Positions 1 to 11,143 of a DNA stretch of 45,913 nucleotides are shown one piece after another. Source of the stretch: Opitutaceae bacterium UBA2377 (GTDB lineage Bacteria > Verrucomicrobiota > Verrucomicrobiia > Opitutales > Opitutaceae); NCBI GenBank assembly GCA_002344205.1, contig DDSZ01000007.1:22467-68379 (forward strand). The letters run 5' to 3'. Position 1 is the stretch's first letter. Every line of letters starts with the position of its first letter. Below the pieces are notes generated by a model. The model was not told where the DNA came from, did no database searches, and saw nothing but the letters and a program-made list of their open reading frames with translations. Position numbers and translations under genes: made by a program.

Positions 1-5
1 CCACG

Positions 6-1295
6 ATGACTACACAAAAGCGCGCACTGGCGGTGATCATGGGCGGCGGCCGGGGCACCCGGTTGCAGCCGCTGACGACGGAGCGTTGCAAACCCGCGGT
101 GCCGCTCGCCGGCAAATACCGGCTCGTCGATATCCCGATCAGCAACTGCATCAATTCCGACATCAACCGGATATTCATCCTCACGCAGTTCCAGACCGCC
201 TCGTTGCACCGGCATGTGCAGGGCACCTATAACTTCGATCCCTTTGGCGGCGGCTTCGTGGACATCCTGTCTGCCGAGCAAACCGAAAAAGGCTCCGACT
301 GGTATCAGGGCACAGCAGACGCCGTGCGGCGCAACCTGATCCACTTCCGCTCCTTTCCGCACGATCTCGTGCTCATCCTGTCGGGCGACCAGCTCTACCG
401 GATGGATTACCGGAAGATCATAGACCAGCACCAGGCTTCCGGCGCGGACGTGACAATCGCCGCGATTCCGTTTCCTGTCTCGAAGGTGGCCGGCCTCGGT
501 CTCATGCAGGTCAACGACGATCTTTCCATTGAGCGCTTCGTGGAGAAGCCAAAGGATCCGGCAGTCATCGACAGCCTCACGCTCAGCCCGGCGGTCGAGG
601 CACGGCTGACGACGAAGACCGGGGAGAAGCACTGTCTCGCCTCGATGGGCATCTACATCTTCAACCGGCGGGCCTTGGCCGATGCGCTGGACAACACGAT
701 GACGGATTTTGGCAAGGAGATCATCCCCGGGCTCCTCGGTAAGAAGAAACTTTTTGCACACATCTTTGAGGGCTATTGGGAGGACATCGGCACGGTGCGC
801 GCATTCTTCGAAGCCAACCTCGCGCTGGCGCAGCCGTTGCCACCGTTCAATTTCTTCGATCCGGCGGCGCCTATCTACACCCAGGACCGCTACTTGCCGG
901 CTTCAAAGCTGAACCATTGCCGCATCGACCATGCCGTGATCGGCGACGGCTGCATCATCGCCGACTCCACCATCAAACGCTCGGTGTTTGGCATTCGCTC
1001 CTTTGTCGAGGAGGGCTGTATCTTGGAGGACGTGATTGTGATGGGTTCGGATTATTACGAAACCGCGGAGCAGCAGGCGGAAAACCTTGCCCAAGGCCGC
1101 CCGCATCTGGGCGTGGGCAAAGGCTGCCGGATCAGCGGAGCCATCATTGACAAGAACGCCCGCATTGGCGCCGGTTGCGTGCTGCAGGCCGCAGGCAAGG
1201 AAGATGGCGCGTATGCCAACGGCGCGGTCGTTATCCGCGACGGCGTGCTGGTCGTCCCCAAGGGCGTTACTTTGCCGGCCGGGACGGTGGTCTGA
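6..1295 (+). CDS. glgC: Glucose-1-phosphate adenylyltransferase (ADP-glucose pyrophosphorylase)
   Basis: Makes ADP-glucose and pyrophosphate from ATP and glucose-1-phosphate, the committed step of bacterial glycogen synthesis, in the cytoplasm. The 429-residue protein has the nucleotide-binding signature GGGRGTRLQPLT at residues 13-24, the KPAVPLAGKYRLVDIP block at 29-44, a central SGDQLYRMDY block and, after about residue 300, the hexapeptide-like repeats of a left-handed beta-helix. Length and motif order are normal and resemble the cyanobacterial/plant-like branch more than enterobacterial GlgC. The ATG lies 5 bases inside the window, so any ribosome-binding site or upstream partner is out of view. 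The last 29 bases overlap the convergent lgt gene. No other glycogen gene is present here. Confidence 0.96.
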   Translation: MTTQKRALAVIMGGGRGTRLQPLTTERCKPAVPLAGKYRLVDIPISNCINSDINRIFILTQFQTASLHRHVQGTYNFDPFGGGFVDILSAEQTEKGSDWYQGTADAVRRNLIHFRSFPHDLVLILSGDQLYRMDYRKIIDQHQASGADVTIAAIPFPVSKVAGLGLMQVNDDLSIERFVEKPKDPAVIDSLTLSPAVEARLTTKTGEKHCLASMGIYIFNRRALADALDNTMTDFGKEIIPGLLGKKKLFAHIFEGYWEDIGTVRAFFEANLALAQPLPPFNFFDPAAPIYTQDRYLPASKLNHCRIDHAVIGDGCIIADSTIKRSVFGIRSFVEEGCILEDVIVMGSDYYETAEQQAENLAQGRPHLGVGKGCRISGAIIDKNARIGAGCVLQAAGKEDGAYANGAVVIRDGVLVVPKGVTLPAGTVV

Positions 1296-2127
1296 TATTT
1301 TGCACGCCTGCGGCCAAACCCGCCAGCGGCGGACTTGGCCGGAAGATCAACCAGAGGCCCGCCGCCGCCAGGAAAATCGAGTAAAAGGTCCCGCGGCTGA
1401 GCCCGAGGAGCAAGGTCACGCCGGCGTCGGGTTCGCGAAAAATTTCGCCGATCATCCGCAGCCCGGCGTAGCCGAGCAAAAACTCCCCGGCGAGCCGGCC
1501 GGGGCGCTCCAGCACCACGCGGCTGCGCCAGAACCGCCATTGCATGAACGCGAGCAACAAAGCGCCTTCCAGTGCCGCCTGGTAGAGTTGCGAGGGGTGG
1601 CGCGGATCGGGTCCACCGCCGGTGTTTTCGAAAATTACGGCCCACGGGACGGTCGCGAGTTTGCCCCAGAGCTCGCCGTTGATGAAGTTTGCCACGCGGC
1701 CGAACAACAGTCCGGCGGCGGCGGTCGATGCGATCAGATCCCCGACATGCCAGAACGGAATGCGTCGGGTGCGGGCAAACCAAGCCACGGCTGCTGCGAC
1801 GCCGATGAAGCCGCCGTGACTGGCCATGCCGCCTTCCCACACCCGGAACAGCGTCAGGGGATTTTGGCGGACGAGCTCGGTCTCGTAGAAAAAGAAATAG
1901 CCCAACCGGCCGCCGACCAGCACGCCGAGGACCATGGCCATCATGAAATCAATGATCTGTTCCGGTGGCAGGAGGGAGCGACCGGCACGGGCGTAGCGCC
2001 GCAGCAGCCAGCCGGCGGCGACAAAGCCCAGCAAGTAGGCGAGGCCGTAGTAGCGGAGGCCAAAGCCGCCGCCAAACTCGATGAGAAACGGACTCAGGTC
2101 ATGAACCCAGTAAGCGAGGGAAAGCAT
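1267..2127 (-). CDS. lgt: Prolipoprotein diacylglyceryl transferase
   Basis: Transfers diacylglyceryl from phosphatidylglycerol to the lipobox cysteine of prolipoproteins at the inner membrane. The 286-residue sequence has several hydrophobic segments and the Lgt signature GRVANFINGE at 143-152. H104 (in MASHGG), R144 and E152 match the residues essential in the E. coli enzyme (H103, R143, E151), and a later HPSQLYQAALEG block is also typical. The gene begins 3 bases after the stop of the CNNM-family gene, so the two are probably cotranscribed. Its 3' end overlaps glgC tail-to-tail. Likely substrates in this window are the lipoproteins at 4902 and 16815. Confidence 0.95.
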   Translation of the reverse strand: MLSLAYWVHDLSPFLIEFGGGFGLRYYGLAYLLGFVAAGWLLRRYARAGRSLLPPEQIIDFMMAMVLGVLVGGRLGYFFFYETELVRQNPLTLFRVWEGGMASHGGFIGVAAAVAWFARTRRIPFWHVGDLIASTAAAGLLFGRVANFINGELWGKLATVPWAVIFENTGGGPDPRHPSQLYQAALEGALLLAFMQWRFWRSRVVLERPGRLAGEFLLGYAGLRMIGEIFREPDAGVTLLLGLSRGTFYSIFLAAAGLWLIFRPSPPLAGLAAGVQNIRPPSRPAK

Positions 2128-2130
2128 GGG

Positions 2131-3207
2131 TTATTCCGCAGAATTGGGCGGGAAAGGGGTGACCGGAGCCACGGGCCGCCCGGCACGGGCCTTTTCCTTG
2201 AGCCGGGTGCGGGCGAGCTCGCGCATGTCGATGGCGGGATCGTCTTTCTCGAAGATCTCGCGACCGAGCAGGTGCTCGATGACATCCTCCATCGTCACCA
2301 CGCCGGCGGTGGAGCCGAATTCATCCACGACCACCAGCAGCTTCTGGTGCTTTTTTAGGAAGGTCTGCAGCGCATTACCCACGGTGATCGTCTCGGGGAC
2401 GAAGTGGATCTCCTGCATGAGGGTCTCCACGACAGCCGTGTGCTGGTCGTTGGCCTTGGCGTTGAGCAGGTCGCGCCGCCGGGCGAGGCCGACGATGTCG
2501 TCGATGTTGCGGCCGTAAACGGGCATACGACCGAAAGGCAAATGCGGAAACTCCCGGAAGACCTCACTGATGGTGGCGCTGCGGCGGAGGGCGGTGATGA
2601 CGGTGCGCGGGGTCATGATCTCGCTGACGCGGACATCATCGAGCGAAAGCGCGTTGGTGATGATGTTGGATTCGCTTTTGGTCAGCGTGCCCTGGCGGGC
2701 GCCGCGCTCGGCGAGCAGAATGATTTCCTCGTCGGAGTCGTGGTCGGCCCGCCGGGCCGGCACGAGCCAGCGCACGAGCAGATTGCAGAGATAGGTGACA
2801 GGACTGAGGGCGCGCCGAATCCACCAAAGCGGATAGACCACATGGGGCTGGAGTTCCCGGCGGTAGATGACGCCGATGTTCTTGGGCAGGACCTCCGAGA
2901 ACACGAGGATGGCGAGCGTGAGGGCGGCGGACAGAACGCCGAGGACGGCATCGCCGAAGAGCTTGATGGCCAGGCCGCCGACGATCACCGAGCCGAGGGT
3001 GTTGGCGACCGTGTTGAGCGTCAGGATGGCGGAGATCGTTTGGTCGAGCGTGCGTTTGAGCTCCTCCAGCAACTGGCCCCGCCGGGCGCGACGCTGCTTG
3101 AGCGATTCGATATCGGCTACGGTGGTGCTGAGGATAAGGGCTTCCAGCAGCGAACAGACAAAGGAAACACCCAACGTGAAGGTGATGGCGGCGATCAACC
3201 AATGCAT
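2131..3207 (-). CDS. CNNM/TlyC-type membrane protein (DUF21 + CBS pair)
   Basis: A 358-residue member of the CNNM/CorC/TlyC family, often annotated as hemolysin-like but better viewed as divalent-cation (Mg/Co) transport proteins. The N-terminal half (about 1-180) is a DUF21 membrane domain with several hydrophobic helices, starting MHWLIAAITFTLG and containing a VLPKNIGVIYRR segment. Residues about 190-330 form a tandem CBS pair, with MTPRTVITAL and VVVDEFGSTAGVVTMEDVIEHLLG. The usual C-terminal CorC_HlyC domain is absent: the protein ends in a charged, proline-rich tail soon after the second CBS motif. It is the first gene of a likely operon with lgt. Transported ion not determined. Confidence 0.88.
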   Translation of the reverse strand: MHWLIAAITFTLGVSFVCSLLEALILSTTVADIESLKQRRARRGQLLEELKRTLDQTISAILTLNTVANTLGSVIVGGLAIKLFGDAVLGVLSAALTLAILVFSEVLPKNIGVIYRRELQPHVVYPLWWIRRALSPVTYLCNLLVRWLVPARRADHDSDEEIILLAERGARQGTLTKSESNIITNALSLDDVRVSEIMTPRTVITALRRSATISEVFREFPHLPFGRMPVYGRNIDDIVGLARRRDLLNAKANDQHTAVVETLMQEIHFVPETITVGNALQTFLKKHQKLLVVVDEFGSTAGVVTMEDVIEHLLGREIFEKDDPAIDMRELARTRLKEKARAGRPVAPVTPFPPNSAE

Positions 3208-3312
3208 GCGGCCAGTTTATGGACTTGGACGGTTTTACGAATACAATTCGCGCCGGCCCGCGCCGGCCAAAAGAACCTTGCGACCGGGCCCGGCCCGGCG
3301 AGTAATCGGTTC

Positions 3313-4416
3313 ATGAGCGAACTCAAGCGCACCCCTCTGCGTGATTTTCACGCCGCCCATGGCGGCCGTTTGGTGGATTTCGCCGGCTGGGAAATGCCCG
3401 TGCAATACCGCAGCATCCTCGAGGAGCACAAGGCGGTGCGCACCGCGGCGGGGTTGTTTGATGTGAGCCACATGGGCGAGGTGGACGTGCGCGGCCCGGG
3501 CGCCGCCGCCTTTCTCAACCGGCTCGTCACGAATGATGTGGCGAAGCTTTTTCCCGGCCGGGTGCTCTACAGCCCGATGTGCCAGCCCAACGGCGGGGTG
3601 GTGGATGACCTGCTGGTGTATATGCGCGGTGTGGATGACTATTTTCTCTGCATCAACGCGGGCAACATCGACAAGGACCTGGCCTGGATCCGCGGGCAGA
3701 CGGCCGGGTTTGACGTCACGGTGACGGACCGTTCCCCCGATTACGCGCTCATCGCGGTGCAGGGGCCGAAGGCGGCCGGCATCGTGCAATCGCTGAGCGG
3801 CGCGAAGCTCGAGGCCGTGAGGTATTATCATTTCGTCGAAGGCACGGTGGCGGGGATTCACTGCCTGATCAGCCGCACCGGCTACACCGGCGAGGATGGG
3901 TTTGAACTCTATCACGCGGCCGGCGATGCCCCCGCATTGGCGGCGGCGCTACTTGCCGCCGGCCAGCCGCACGGCCTCCAACTGGCGGGACTGGGCGCGC
4001 GGGACAGCCTGCGGCTTGAGGCCGGTTACCCGCTTTACGGGCACGAAATCACCGCGGACGTATCGCCGCTGGCCGCCGGGCTGGGGTGGACGGTCAAGCT
4101 GGACAAGGGTGCAGACTTCGTCGGACGGGATGCATTGCTCGCCGAAAAACAGGCCGGAGCACGGCAACGTGTGGTCTTTTTCCGGACCGGCGACCGGCGT
4201 ATCGTGCGGGCGGAATCGGCGGTCCTCGATGGCGCCGGGCACACTGTCGGCAAGGTGGTCTCGGGCACCTTGTCGCCGATCCTCAACGAAGCCATCGGCT
4301 CAGCCTTGGTGGATGCCGCCGCCGCCGCCCAACCCCTGCAGGTGGACATCCGCGGCACCAAGCTGAATTTGCATCTCGTCAAACCGCCGTTTGTGGAGCT
4401 AAAAAAATCCTCATGA
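3313..4416 (+). CDS. gcvT: Glycine cleavage system T protein (aminomethyltransferase)
   Basis: Transfers the one-carbon unit from the aminomethyl-lipoyl group of the H protein to tetrahydrofolate, releasing ammonia. The start at 3313 gives MSELKRTPLRDFHAAHGG, the conserved GcvT N-terminus; the frame stays open far upstream, but that part has no family similarity. The 367-residue protein shows GWEMPVQY, GLFDVSHMGE, a central SRTGYTGEDGFELY block and a GARDSLRLEAGYPLYGHE block, as expected for the folate-binding fold. Its TGA overlaps the gcvH ATG (ATGA), so translation is probably coupled. No glycine-riboswitch core is visible in the 105 bases upstream. Confidence 0.96.
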   Translation: MSELKRTPLRDFHAAHGGRLVDFAGWEMPVQYRSILEEHKAVRTAAGLFDVSHMGEVDVRGPGAAAFLNRLVTNDVAKLFPGRVLYSPMCQPNGGVVDDLLVYMRGVDDYFLCINAGNIDKDLAWIRGQTAGFDVTVTDRSPDYALIAVQGPKAAGIVQSLSGAKLEAVRYYHFVEGTVAGIHCLISRTGYTGEDGFELYHAAGDAPALAAALLAAGQPHGLQLAGLGARDSLRLEAGYPLYGHEITADVSPLAAGLGWTVKLDKGADFVGRDALLAEKQAGARQRVVFFRTGDRRIVRAESAVLDGAGHTVGKVVSGTLSPILNEAIGSALVDAAAAAQPLQVDIRGTKLNLHLVKPPFVELKKSS

Positions 4417-4796
4417 GCAACGTTCCCGCCGAACTTCGTTACGCCAAATCGCACGAATGGGTGAAGCTGGCCGGTGACGGCACCGCCACTGTGGGCATCA
4501 CCGATTATGCGCAAAATTCCCTCGGGGACATCACCTTTGTGCAGATGCCGAAGGTGGGAGCCGTGCTGGCTGCGGGATCGACTTTCGGGGTCGTCGAATC
4601 GGTCAAGGCTGCGTCCGATCTTTATGCACCCCTTTCGGGCACCGTGTTGGCGGTCAATAGTGCGCTGGATGCCGCACCGGAGACGGTTAACCAGGACCCC
4701 TACGGTGCGGGTTGGATGTTGAAGCTGCAACTGGCGCAGCCCAACGAAGCGGCCGCCCTGCACGACGCCGCCGCTTACACGGGCTTGATCGCCTGA
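4413..4796 (+). CDS. gcvH: Glycine cleavage system H protein
   Basis: The 127-residue lipoyl carrier that shuttles the aminomethyl group between the P, T and L proteins. The lipoylated lysine is K65 in the VESVKAASDLY signature, and the N-terminal RYAKSHEWV block is characteristic. The start overlaps the gcvT stop by four bases. A gcvP gene would often follow but is absent here; the next gene is an efflux adaptor, so the decarboxylase must be encoded elsewhere. Confidence 0.96.
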   Translation: MSNVPAELRYAKSHEWVKLAGDGTATVGITDYAQNSLGDITFVQMPKVGAVLAAGSTFGVVESVKAASDLYAPLSGTVLAVNSALDAAPETVNQDPYGAGWMLKLQLAQPNEAAALHDAAAYTGLIA

Positions 4797-4901
4797 GCGC
4801 CACGGCTGGCAGCGCCGGGCTGCGTTGCTTTTTTGAAAAATTGTCATCCGGCGGGTTGCGCTTTCCCACCGTTCCGGTCAGTGATGTCCAACTTCATCGC
4901 T

Positions 4902-6005
4902 ATGAACCGATTTACCCTCTTAGCAGCCGCTGTCATTGTGATTGTCTCCTCGGGCTGCGCCAAAAAGGATGCCGGCGCCGCGGGCCGCCCCGGCGGTGTC
5001 CAAAAGCAAGTTGTCGAGGTCACAAATATCGAGCGTCGCGACATGCTTGAAACGCTCACGGTGGTTGGCTCCTTGGAGGCCAATGAATCGGTGCAAATCC
5101 GCCCCGAGGTTCCGGGGCTGGTGCGCGCCATCCATTTTGAAGAGGGCCAGCGCGTGAAAGCCGGCGACCTGCTGGTGAAGATCGATGATTCTGAGCTGCT
5201 GGCGCAACTCGCCCAAGTCGAAGCCCGTTTCCGGTTGGCGGAGCTGAATGTCGCCCGCAGTGAAAATCTCAGCGAAACGCGGACCATCCCGCAGTCCGAA
5301 TACGATCGAGCCCGCTCGGAGTTTGCCGCCGCGCAGGCCGAACGGGCTTTGCTCCGGCTGCGGCTGGAAAAGACAGAAATCCGCGCGCCCTTTGCCGGCA
5401 TTATCGGTGCCCGCACCATTTCGGCCGGTGACGTGGTCACGACTTCGACCGTGATCACCAACCTGGATGATCTCAGCCGCCTGAAAATCTCGTTTCCCGT
5501 GCCGGAGCGCTTCCTCGCGAAGGTGCACAACGGCACCATCGTCAAGGCCTCCACGCGGCAGGCCGGCCGGACGGACGCCAATCTCATCGCGACGGGTGAA
5601 GTTTATTTTGTCAGTGCCACCATCGACCGCACGACCCGCTCCTCCGAGGTAAAAGCCGTGCTCAGCGCCCCTTCGCCCGCGCTGCGCCCGGGCATGTTTG
5701 CCAACGTGGAGATTCTGCTCGATACCCGTGACCAGGTGCTGACGGTGCCGGAAGGCGCAATCCTCACGGATTCACGGGGCACGCAGATCATCACCGTGGG
5801 CGCCAAGGACGGGGTGCCCATCGCCGTTTATGTGCCGGTGACCACCGGCCTGCGCACGCGCGGCCTGGTGGAAATCCAGCCGAAGTCCGGCGCAATCGCA
5901 CCCGGCACCCAAGTGGTGGCCTCGGGGGTGGGGGCGCTCATCCTCTTCCCTGGTTCACCGCTCGACCCGAAACCGCTCCGCGCCCAGTTCGCTGTCGGCG
6001 GCTGA
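4902..6005 (+). CDS. RND efflux periplasmic adaptor (membrane fusion protein), lipoprotein
   Basis: An HlyD/AcrA-family adaptor that bridges an RND pump to an outer-membrane channel. I choose the ATG at 4902 because it gives a compact signal (MNRFTLLAAAVIVIVSSGC) with a lipobox at C19; in-frame starts at 4833 and 4884 only add a non-hydrophobic leader. The mature part has paired lipoyl/barrel-sandwich halves (VGSLEANESVQIRPEVPG, later APFAGIIGARTISAGDVV) separated by an alpha-helical hairpin, followed by beta-barrel and membrane-proximal domains (RPGMFANVEILL). Length 367 residues is normal. It lies 22 bases upstream of the RND pump and is almost surely cotranscribed with it. No TolC-type gene is nearby. 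Confidence 0.93.
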   Translation: MNRFTLLAAAVIVIVSSGCAKKDAGAAGRPGGVQKQVVEVTNIERRDMLETLTVVGSLEANESVQIRPEVPGLVRAIHFEEGQRVKAGDLLVKIDDSELLAQLAQVEARFRLAELNVARSENLSETRTIPQSEYDRARSEFAAAQAERALLRLRLEKTEIRAPFAGIIGARTISAGDVVTTSTVITNLDDLSRLKISFPVPERFLAKVHNGTIVKASTRQAGRTDANLIATGEVYFVSATIDRTTRSSEVKAVLSAPSPALRPGMFANVEILLDTRDQVLTVPEGAILTDSRGTQIITVGAKDGVPIAVYVPVTTGLRTRGLVEIQPKSGAIAPGTQVVASGVGALILFPGSPLDPKPLRAQFAVGG

Positions 6006-6027
6006 CGAATCACAAACCACCTGAGCC

Positions 6028-9000
6028 ATGCTCCTCTCCGATGTTTCCATCAAGCGCCCGGTCGTCTGTATCGTGGTGGCGCTGCTCATTGTCATTGTCG
6101 GCGTGCTGTCGTTCCAACGGCTGTCCGTGCGCGAATACCCCAATATCGAGACCCCTGTCGTGTCGGTCAGCGCAAGTTATCCGGGTGCTGCGGCCGAGGT
6201 GGTGGAGACGCAGGTCACCGATCCGATCGAGGAACAGTTGTCCACGATCGACGGGGTCAAGCTGATGCGGTCGAACTCCAGCGCGGGCCGGACCAATATC
6301 TCCCTCGAATTCGACCTGCGCCGAAATCTCGACGAAGCCGCCAATGACGTGCGCGACAAGGTAGGCCGCGTGGTGAACAGCCTGCCGCAGGAGGTCCTCG
6401 CACCGGAGGTGGAAAAAGCGGATGCCGACTCCGACCCGATCCTGACGATTTCGATGAATTCGGACCGCTTCACGCGGCTGGAGTTGGCGGAAATGGCGCG
6501 CCGCGTCGTGATCCAACGGCTCCAGACCGTGCCCGGAGTCTCCAGTGTCGGCCTGCGCGGCCCGCAGTTCGCCATGCGGCTGTGGATAGATCCCGACCGG
6601 CTGGCCTCCTACGGCCTGACCGTGACGGACGTGGAGCGGGCGTTGCGGCAGCAGAACATTGACGTGCCCAGTGGCCGCATCGAATCGCTGTCGCGTGAGT
6701 TTGGCATGAGGCTGGAAGGCCGCCTCAACCAAGTGTCTGATTTTGAAAATCTGGTCCTGGCCACCCGGGGTGACAGCCAAGTCAAGTTTTCCGACATCGG
6801 CCGGGTGGAGCTGGGGGCGAGTGAATACCGCACCCAAGCCTTCTACCGGGGAAGGACAACCATCGGTATTTTTGTCCTGAAGCAGACGCAGTCGAACCTG
6901 CTGGCGGTGGCCGATGAGATCAAGGCGCTCCTCCCGGAAATCCGCCGCAACCTGCCCGATGGGGTAAATATGGAGGTGGCCTACGACACCAGCACCTTCG
7001 TGCAGCGCTCGGTGGATGAAGTCTATCACTCCCTCATGATCGCCGGCGTGCTGGTGGTGCTGACGATCTTCGTGTTTCTGCGCGACTGGCGCGCCACGAC
7101 CATCCCGCTCGTGGCGATCCCGGTCTCGGTCATTGGCGCCTTTGCGGTGATGCATTGGATGAATTTCAGCATCAACCTGCTCACCTTGCTCGCCCTCGTG
7201 CTGGCGGTGGGCCTCGTGGTGGACGATGCCATCGTGATGCTGGAGAATATTTACCGTCGCATGGAAGAGGGAGAGACTCCCGTTCATGCCGCGATCTTTG
7301 GCGCCCGGCAGATGGCCTTCGCGGTCATCGCGACCACGCTGACCTTGGTGGCGGTGTTTTTGCCGGTGGCATTCCAATCGGGCCGCACCGGCCGTTTGTT
7401 TTACGAATTCGGCATCACGCTGGCGATCGCCGTGGGGGTATCGAGCTTCATCGCTCTGACGCTGACTCCGATGTTGTGCTCGCGCATCCTGCGTTCCAAG
7501 CGCGCGAAGGACGGGCATCTGGAGCACGGCTGGCTTTACCGGGTCACCGAACCGGCCTTCGAGCGCATCAATGCGGTCTACAACCGCAGCCTGTCTTTTG
7601 CCATGCGGCACAAGTTCACGGTGCTGGCCATTTGCACCGCCTTTGCCCTCGTCGGTCCCTGGCTATACACCAAGCTGCAGCGTGAGCTTACGCCCTTGGA
7701 GGACCGCGGCATTTTTCGCGTGATCCTGAATTTCCCGCTCGGCTCGACCCCGGAGTATTCCGCGAACTATGCCGGCGACCCGGAAAAAATTCTCCTGGAG
7801 ACGCCCGAGGTCGAGCGAATGTTCCGGATCACCGGCATGGGCGGCAATGCTTCGCGCGGCTTCATGTTCGTCACCCTGAAACCTTGGGAGGAGCGCACGC
7901 GCAGCACCCAAGATGTGCTGGCTTCCATCCGGCAGCCGTTCCGGGACAATCCGGGCGGCCTCGTGCTCGCTGCGCCGGTGCGTCCCCTCGGTGGCCGAAG
8001 AGCCGGTGCGGGTGGCGTGCAGATGGTTTTACAAGGACCGGAGTTTCCCGAACTCCAACGCATCGGAGCACAATTTGTCTCCGCGCTGCGGGAAAATCCG
8101 GTGCTGGGCCAGGCCCGGGTAGAGCCCCAGCCCAACAATCCGCAACTTCGCGTCGAGGTGGACCGGGCCCGTGCCGCCGACCTTGGCGTGCCGTTGCTGG
8201 ACATCGCCACGACGCTGGAGTCTCTCTTTGGCAGCCGCCGGGTGACCAAGTTCCGGCGCGGAGCGGAGGAATATGATGTGCTCGTGCAGGTCGAGGATGC
8301 AGACCGCGCAACGCCATCGGATCTGGGGAAAATCTACGTGCGGGCCAACTCGGGCGCTTTGGTGCAGTTGAGCAATCTCGTGACGCATACGGAGGAGAGC
8401 GTGCCGGAAGCGTATCCGCATATTGACCGGCAGCGTTCGATCACCCTCACGGCACAACTGGCGGAAGGCCGCACCCAAGGTGACGGCGTAAATGAGCTGG
8501 AACGGCTGGCCCGCGAAATCCTGCCCGAGAATTACGGTTACGGCTGGGAAGGCGAGACGCGCGAATTCGTCGAGAGCTCGGCCGACGCGCTCATGCTCTT
8601 CGGACTCGCACTCCTCTTCACGTTCCTGATCCTCGCCGCCCAATTCGAGTCCTGGATCCATCCGGTCACCATTTTCACGGGCGTTGTGCTCGCCCTTTCG
8701 GGCGGCGTCACCGTGCTGTATTGTTCGCGCTTCTGGGGCGTGCCGCTCACGGACAATCTCTTCTCCCGCTTCGGGCTGATCATGCTCATCGGTCTCGTGG
8801 CCAAAAACGGCATTCTGATCGTCGAGTTTGCGAACCAACTGCGCGTGGCCGGGCGGGACGCGGCCACGGCGGCGTTCGAGGCGGCGACCCTGCGTTTCCG
8901 CCCGATTCTCATGACGGCCATCTCGACCATCTTCGGCGCCATGCCGCTGATGCTCGCCAGCGGACCCGGCGCGGAGACGCGCAACCCGATGGGCCTTGTC

Positions 9001-9174
9001 ATCGTGGGCGGGCTGTCCATCGCCACGTTCCTGACGCTGTTTGTCATCCCGATCGTCTACGTGCTGCTCGACCGGGTGACCGTAAAGGTTACCGGCAAAT
9101 CCACCGCGCACGGACTCGTGCGCGCGGATGAGATTGAGCGCGAAACCCGCGAGATCGCCACCGCGGGGAAGTGA
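6028..9174 (+). CDS. RND multidrug efflux permease (HAE-1/AcrB family)
   Basis: A 1048-residue proton-driven inner-membrane pump of the AcrB/MexF type. It begins with the amphipathic helix and first membrane segment MLLSDVSIKRPVVC, followed by the YPNIETPVVSVSASYPGA periplasmic block. Membrane helix 4 carries the proton-relay aspartates D399-D400 in LAVGLVVDDAIVMLENIYRR. A second half repeats the layout and includes the LIGLVAKNGILIVEFAN signature. Two large periplasmic loops and about 12 membrane helices are evident. It pairs with the adaptor directly upstream. Substrates cannot be inferred; no regulator is adjacent. It converges on typA with an 18-base gap. Confidence 0.95.
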   Translation: MLLSDVSIKRPVVCIVVALLIVIVGVLSFQRLSVREYPNIETPVVSVSASYPGAAAEVVETQVTDPIEEQLSTIDGVKLMRSNSSAGRTNISLEFDLRRNLDEAANDVRDKVGRVVNSLPQEVLAPEVEKADADSDPILTISMNSDRFTRLELAEMARRVVIQRLQTVPGVSSVGLRGPQFAMRLWIDPDRLASYGLTVTDVERALRQQNIDVPSGRIESLSREFGMRLEGRLNQVSDFENLVLATRGDSQVKFSDIGRVELGASEYRTQAFYRGRTTIGIFVLKQTQSNLLAVADEIKALLPEIRRNLPDGVNMEVAYDTSTFVQRSVDEVYHSLMIAGVLVVLTIFVFLRDWRATTIPLVAIPVSVIGAFAVMHWMNFSINLLTLLALVLAVGLVVDDAIVMLENIYRRMEEGETPVHAAIFGARQMAFAVIATTLTLVAVFLPVAFQSGRTGRLFYEFGITLAIAVGVSSFIALTLTPMLCSRILRSKRAKDGHLEHGWLYRVTEPAFERINAVYNRSLSFAMRHKFTVLAICTAFALVGPWLYTKLQRELTPLEDRGIFRVILNFPLGSTPEYSANYAGDPEKILLETPEVERMFRITGMGGNASRGFMFVTLKPWEERTRSTQDVLASIRQPFRDNPGGLVLAAPVRPLGGRRAGAGGVQMVLQGPEFPELQRIGAQFVSALRENPVLGQARVEPQPNNPQLRVEVDRARAADLGVPLLDIATTLESLFGSRRVTKFRRGAEEYDVLVQVEDADRATPSDLGKIYVRANSGALVQLSNLVTHTEESVPEAYPHIDRQRSITLTAQLAEGRTQGDGVNELERLAREILPENYGYGWEGETREFVESSADALMLFGLALLFTFLILAAQFESWIHPVTIFTGVVLALSGGVTVLYCSRFWGVPLTDNLFSRFGLIMLIGLVAKNGILIVEFANQLRVAGRDAATAAFEAATLRFRPILMTAISTIFGAMPLMLASGPGAETRNPMGLVIVGGLSIATFLTLFVIPIVYVLLDRVTVKVTGKSTAHGLVRADEIERETREIATAGK

Positions 9175-9192
9175 CCCGGCTGCGCTTGGGCG

Positions 9193-11016
<1,824 letters not shown>

Positions 11017-11143
11017 GGCGCGGAGGCGTGCTGGCTTTGGAAAAAAGGTTGAAGGTGCAAATCGGTCGCGGGGAATGCAAGGCCTAAGGCATGCGGGCTA
11101 AACAGGGCTTGCAGCATCGCCGCGAGCCGGCCTCGCTCGGCCC

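Noticed and set aside
3208..3312. Glycine riboswitch upstream of gcvT
   Set aside because: The 105 bases are too short for a tandem aptamer and show no conserved core.
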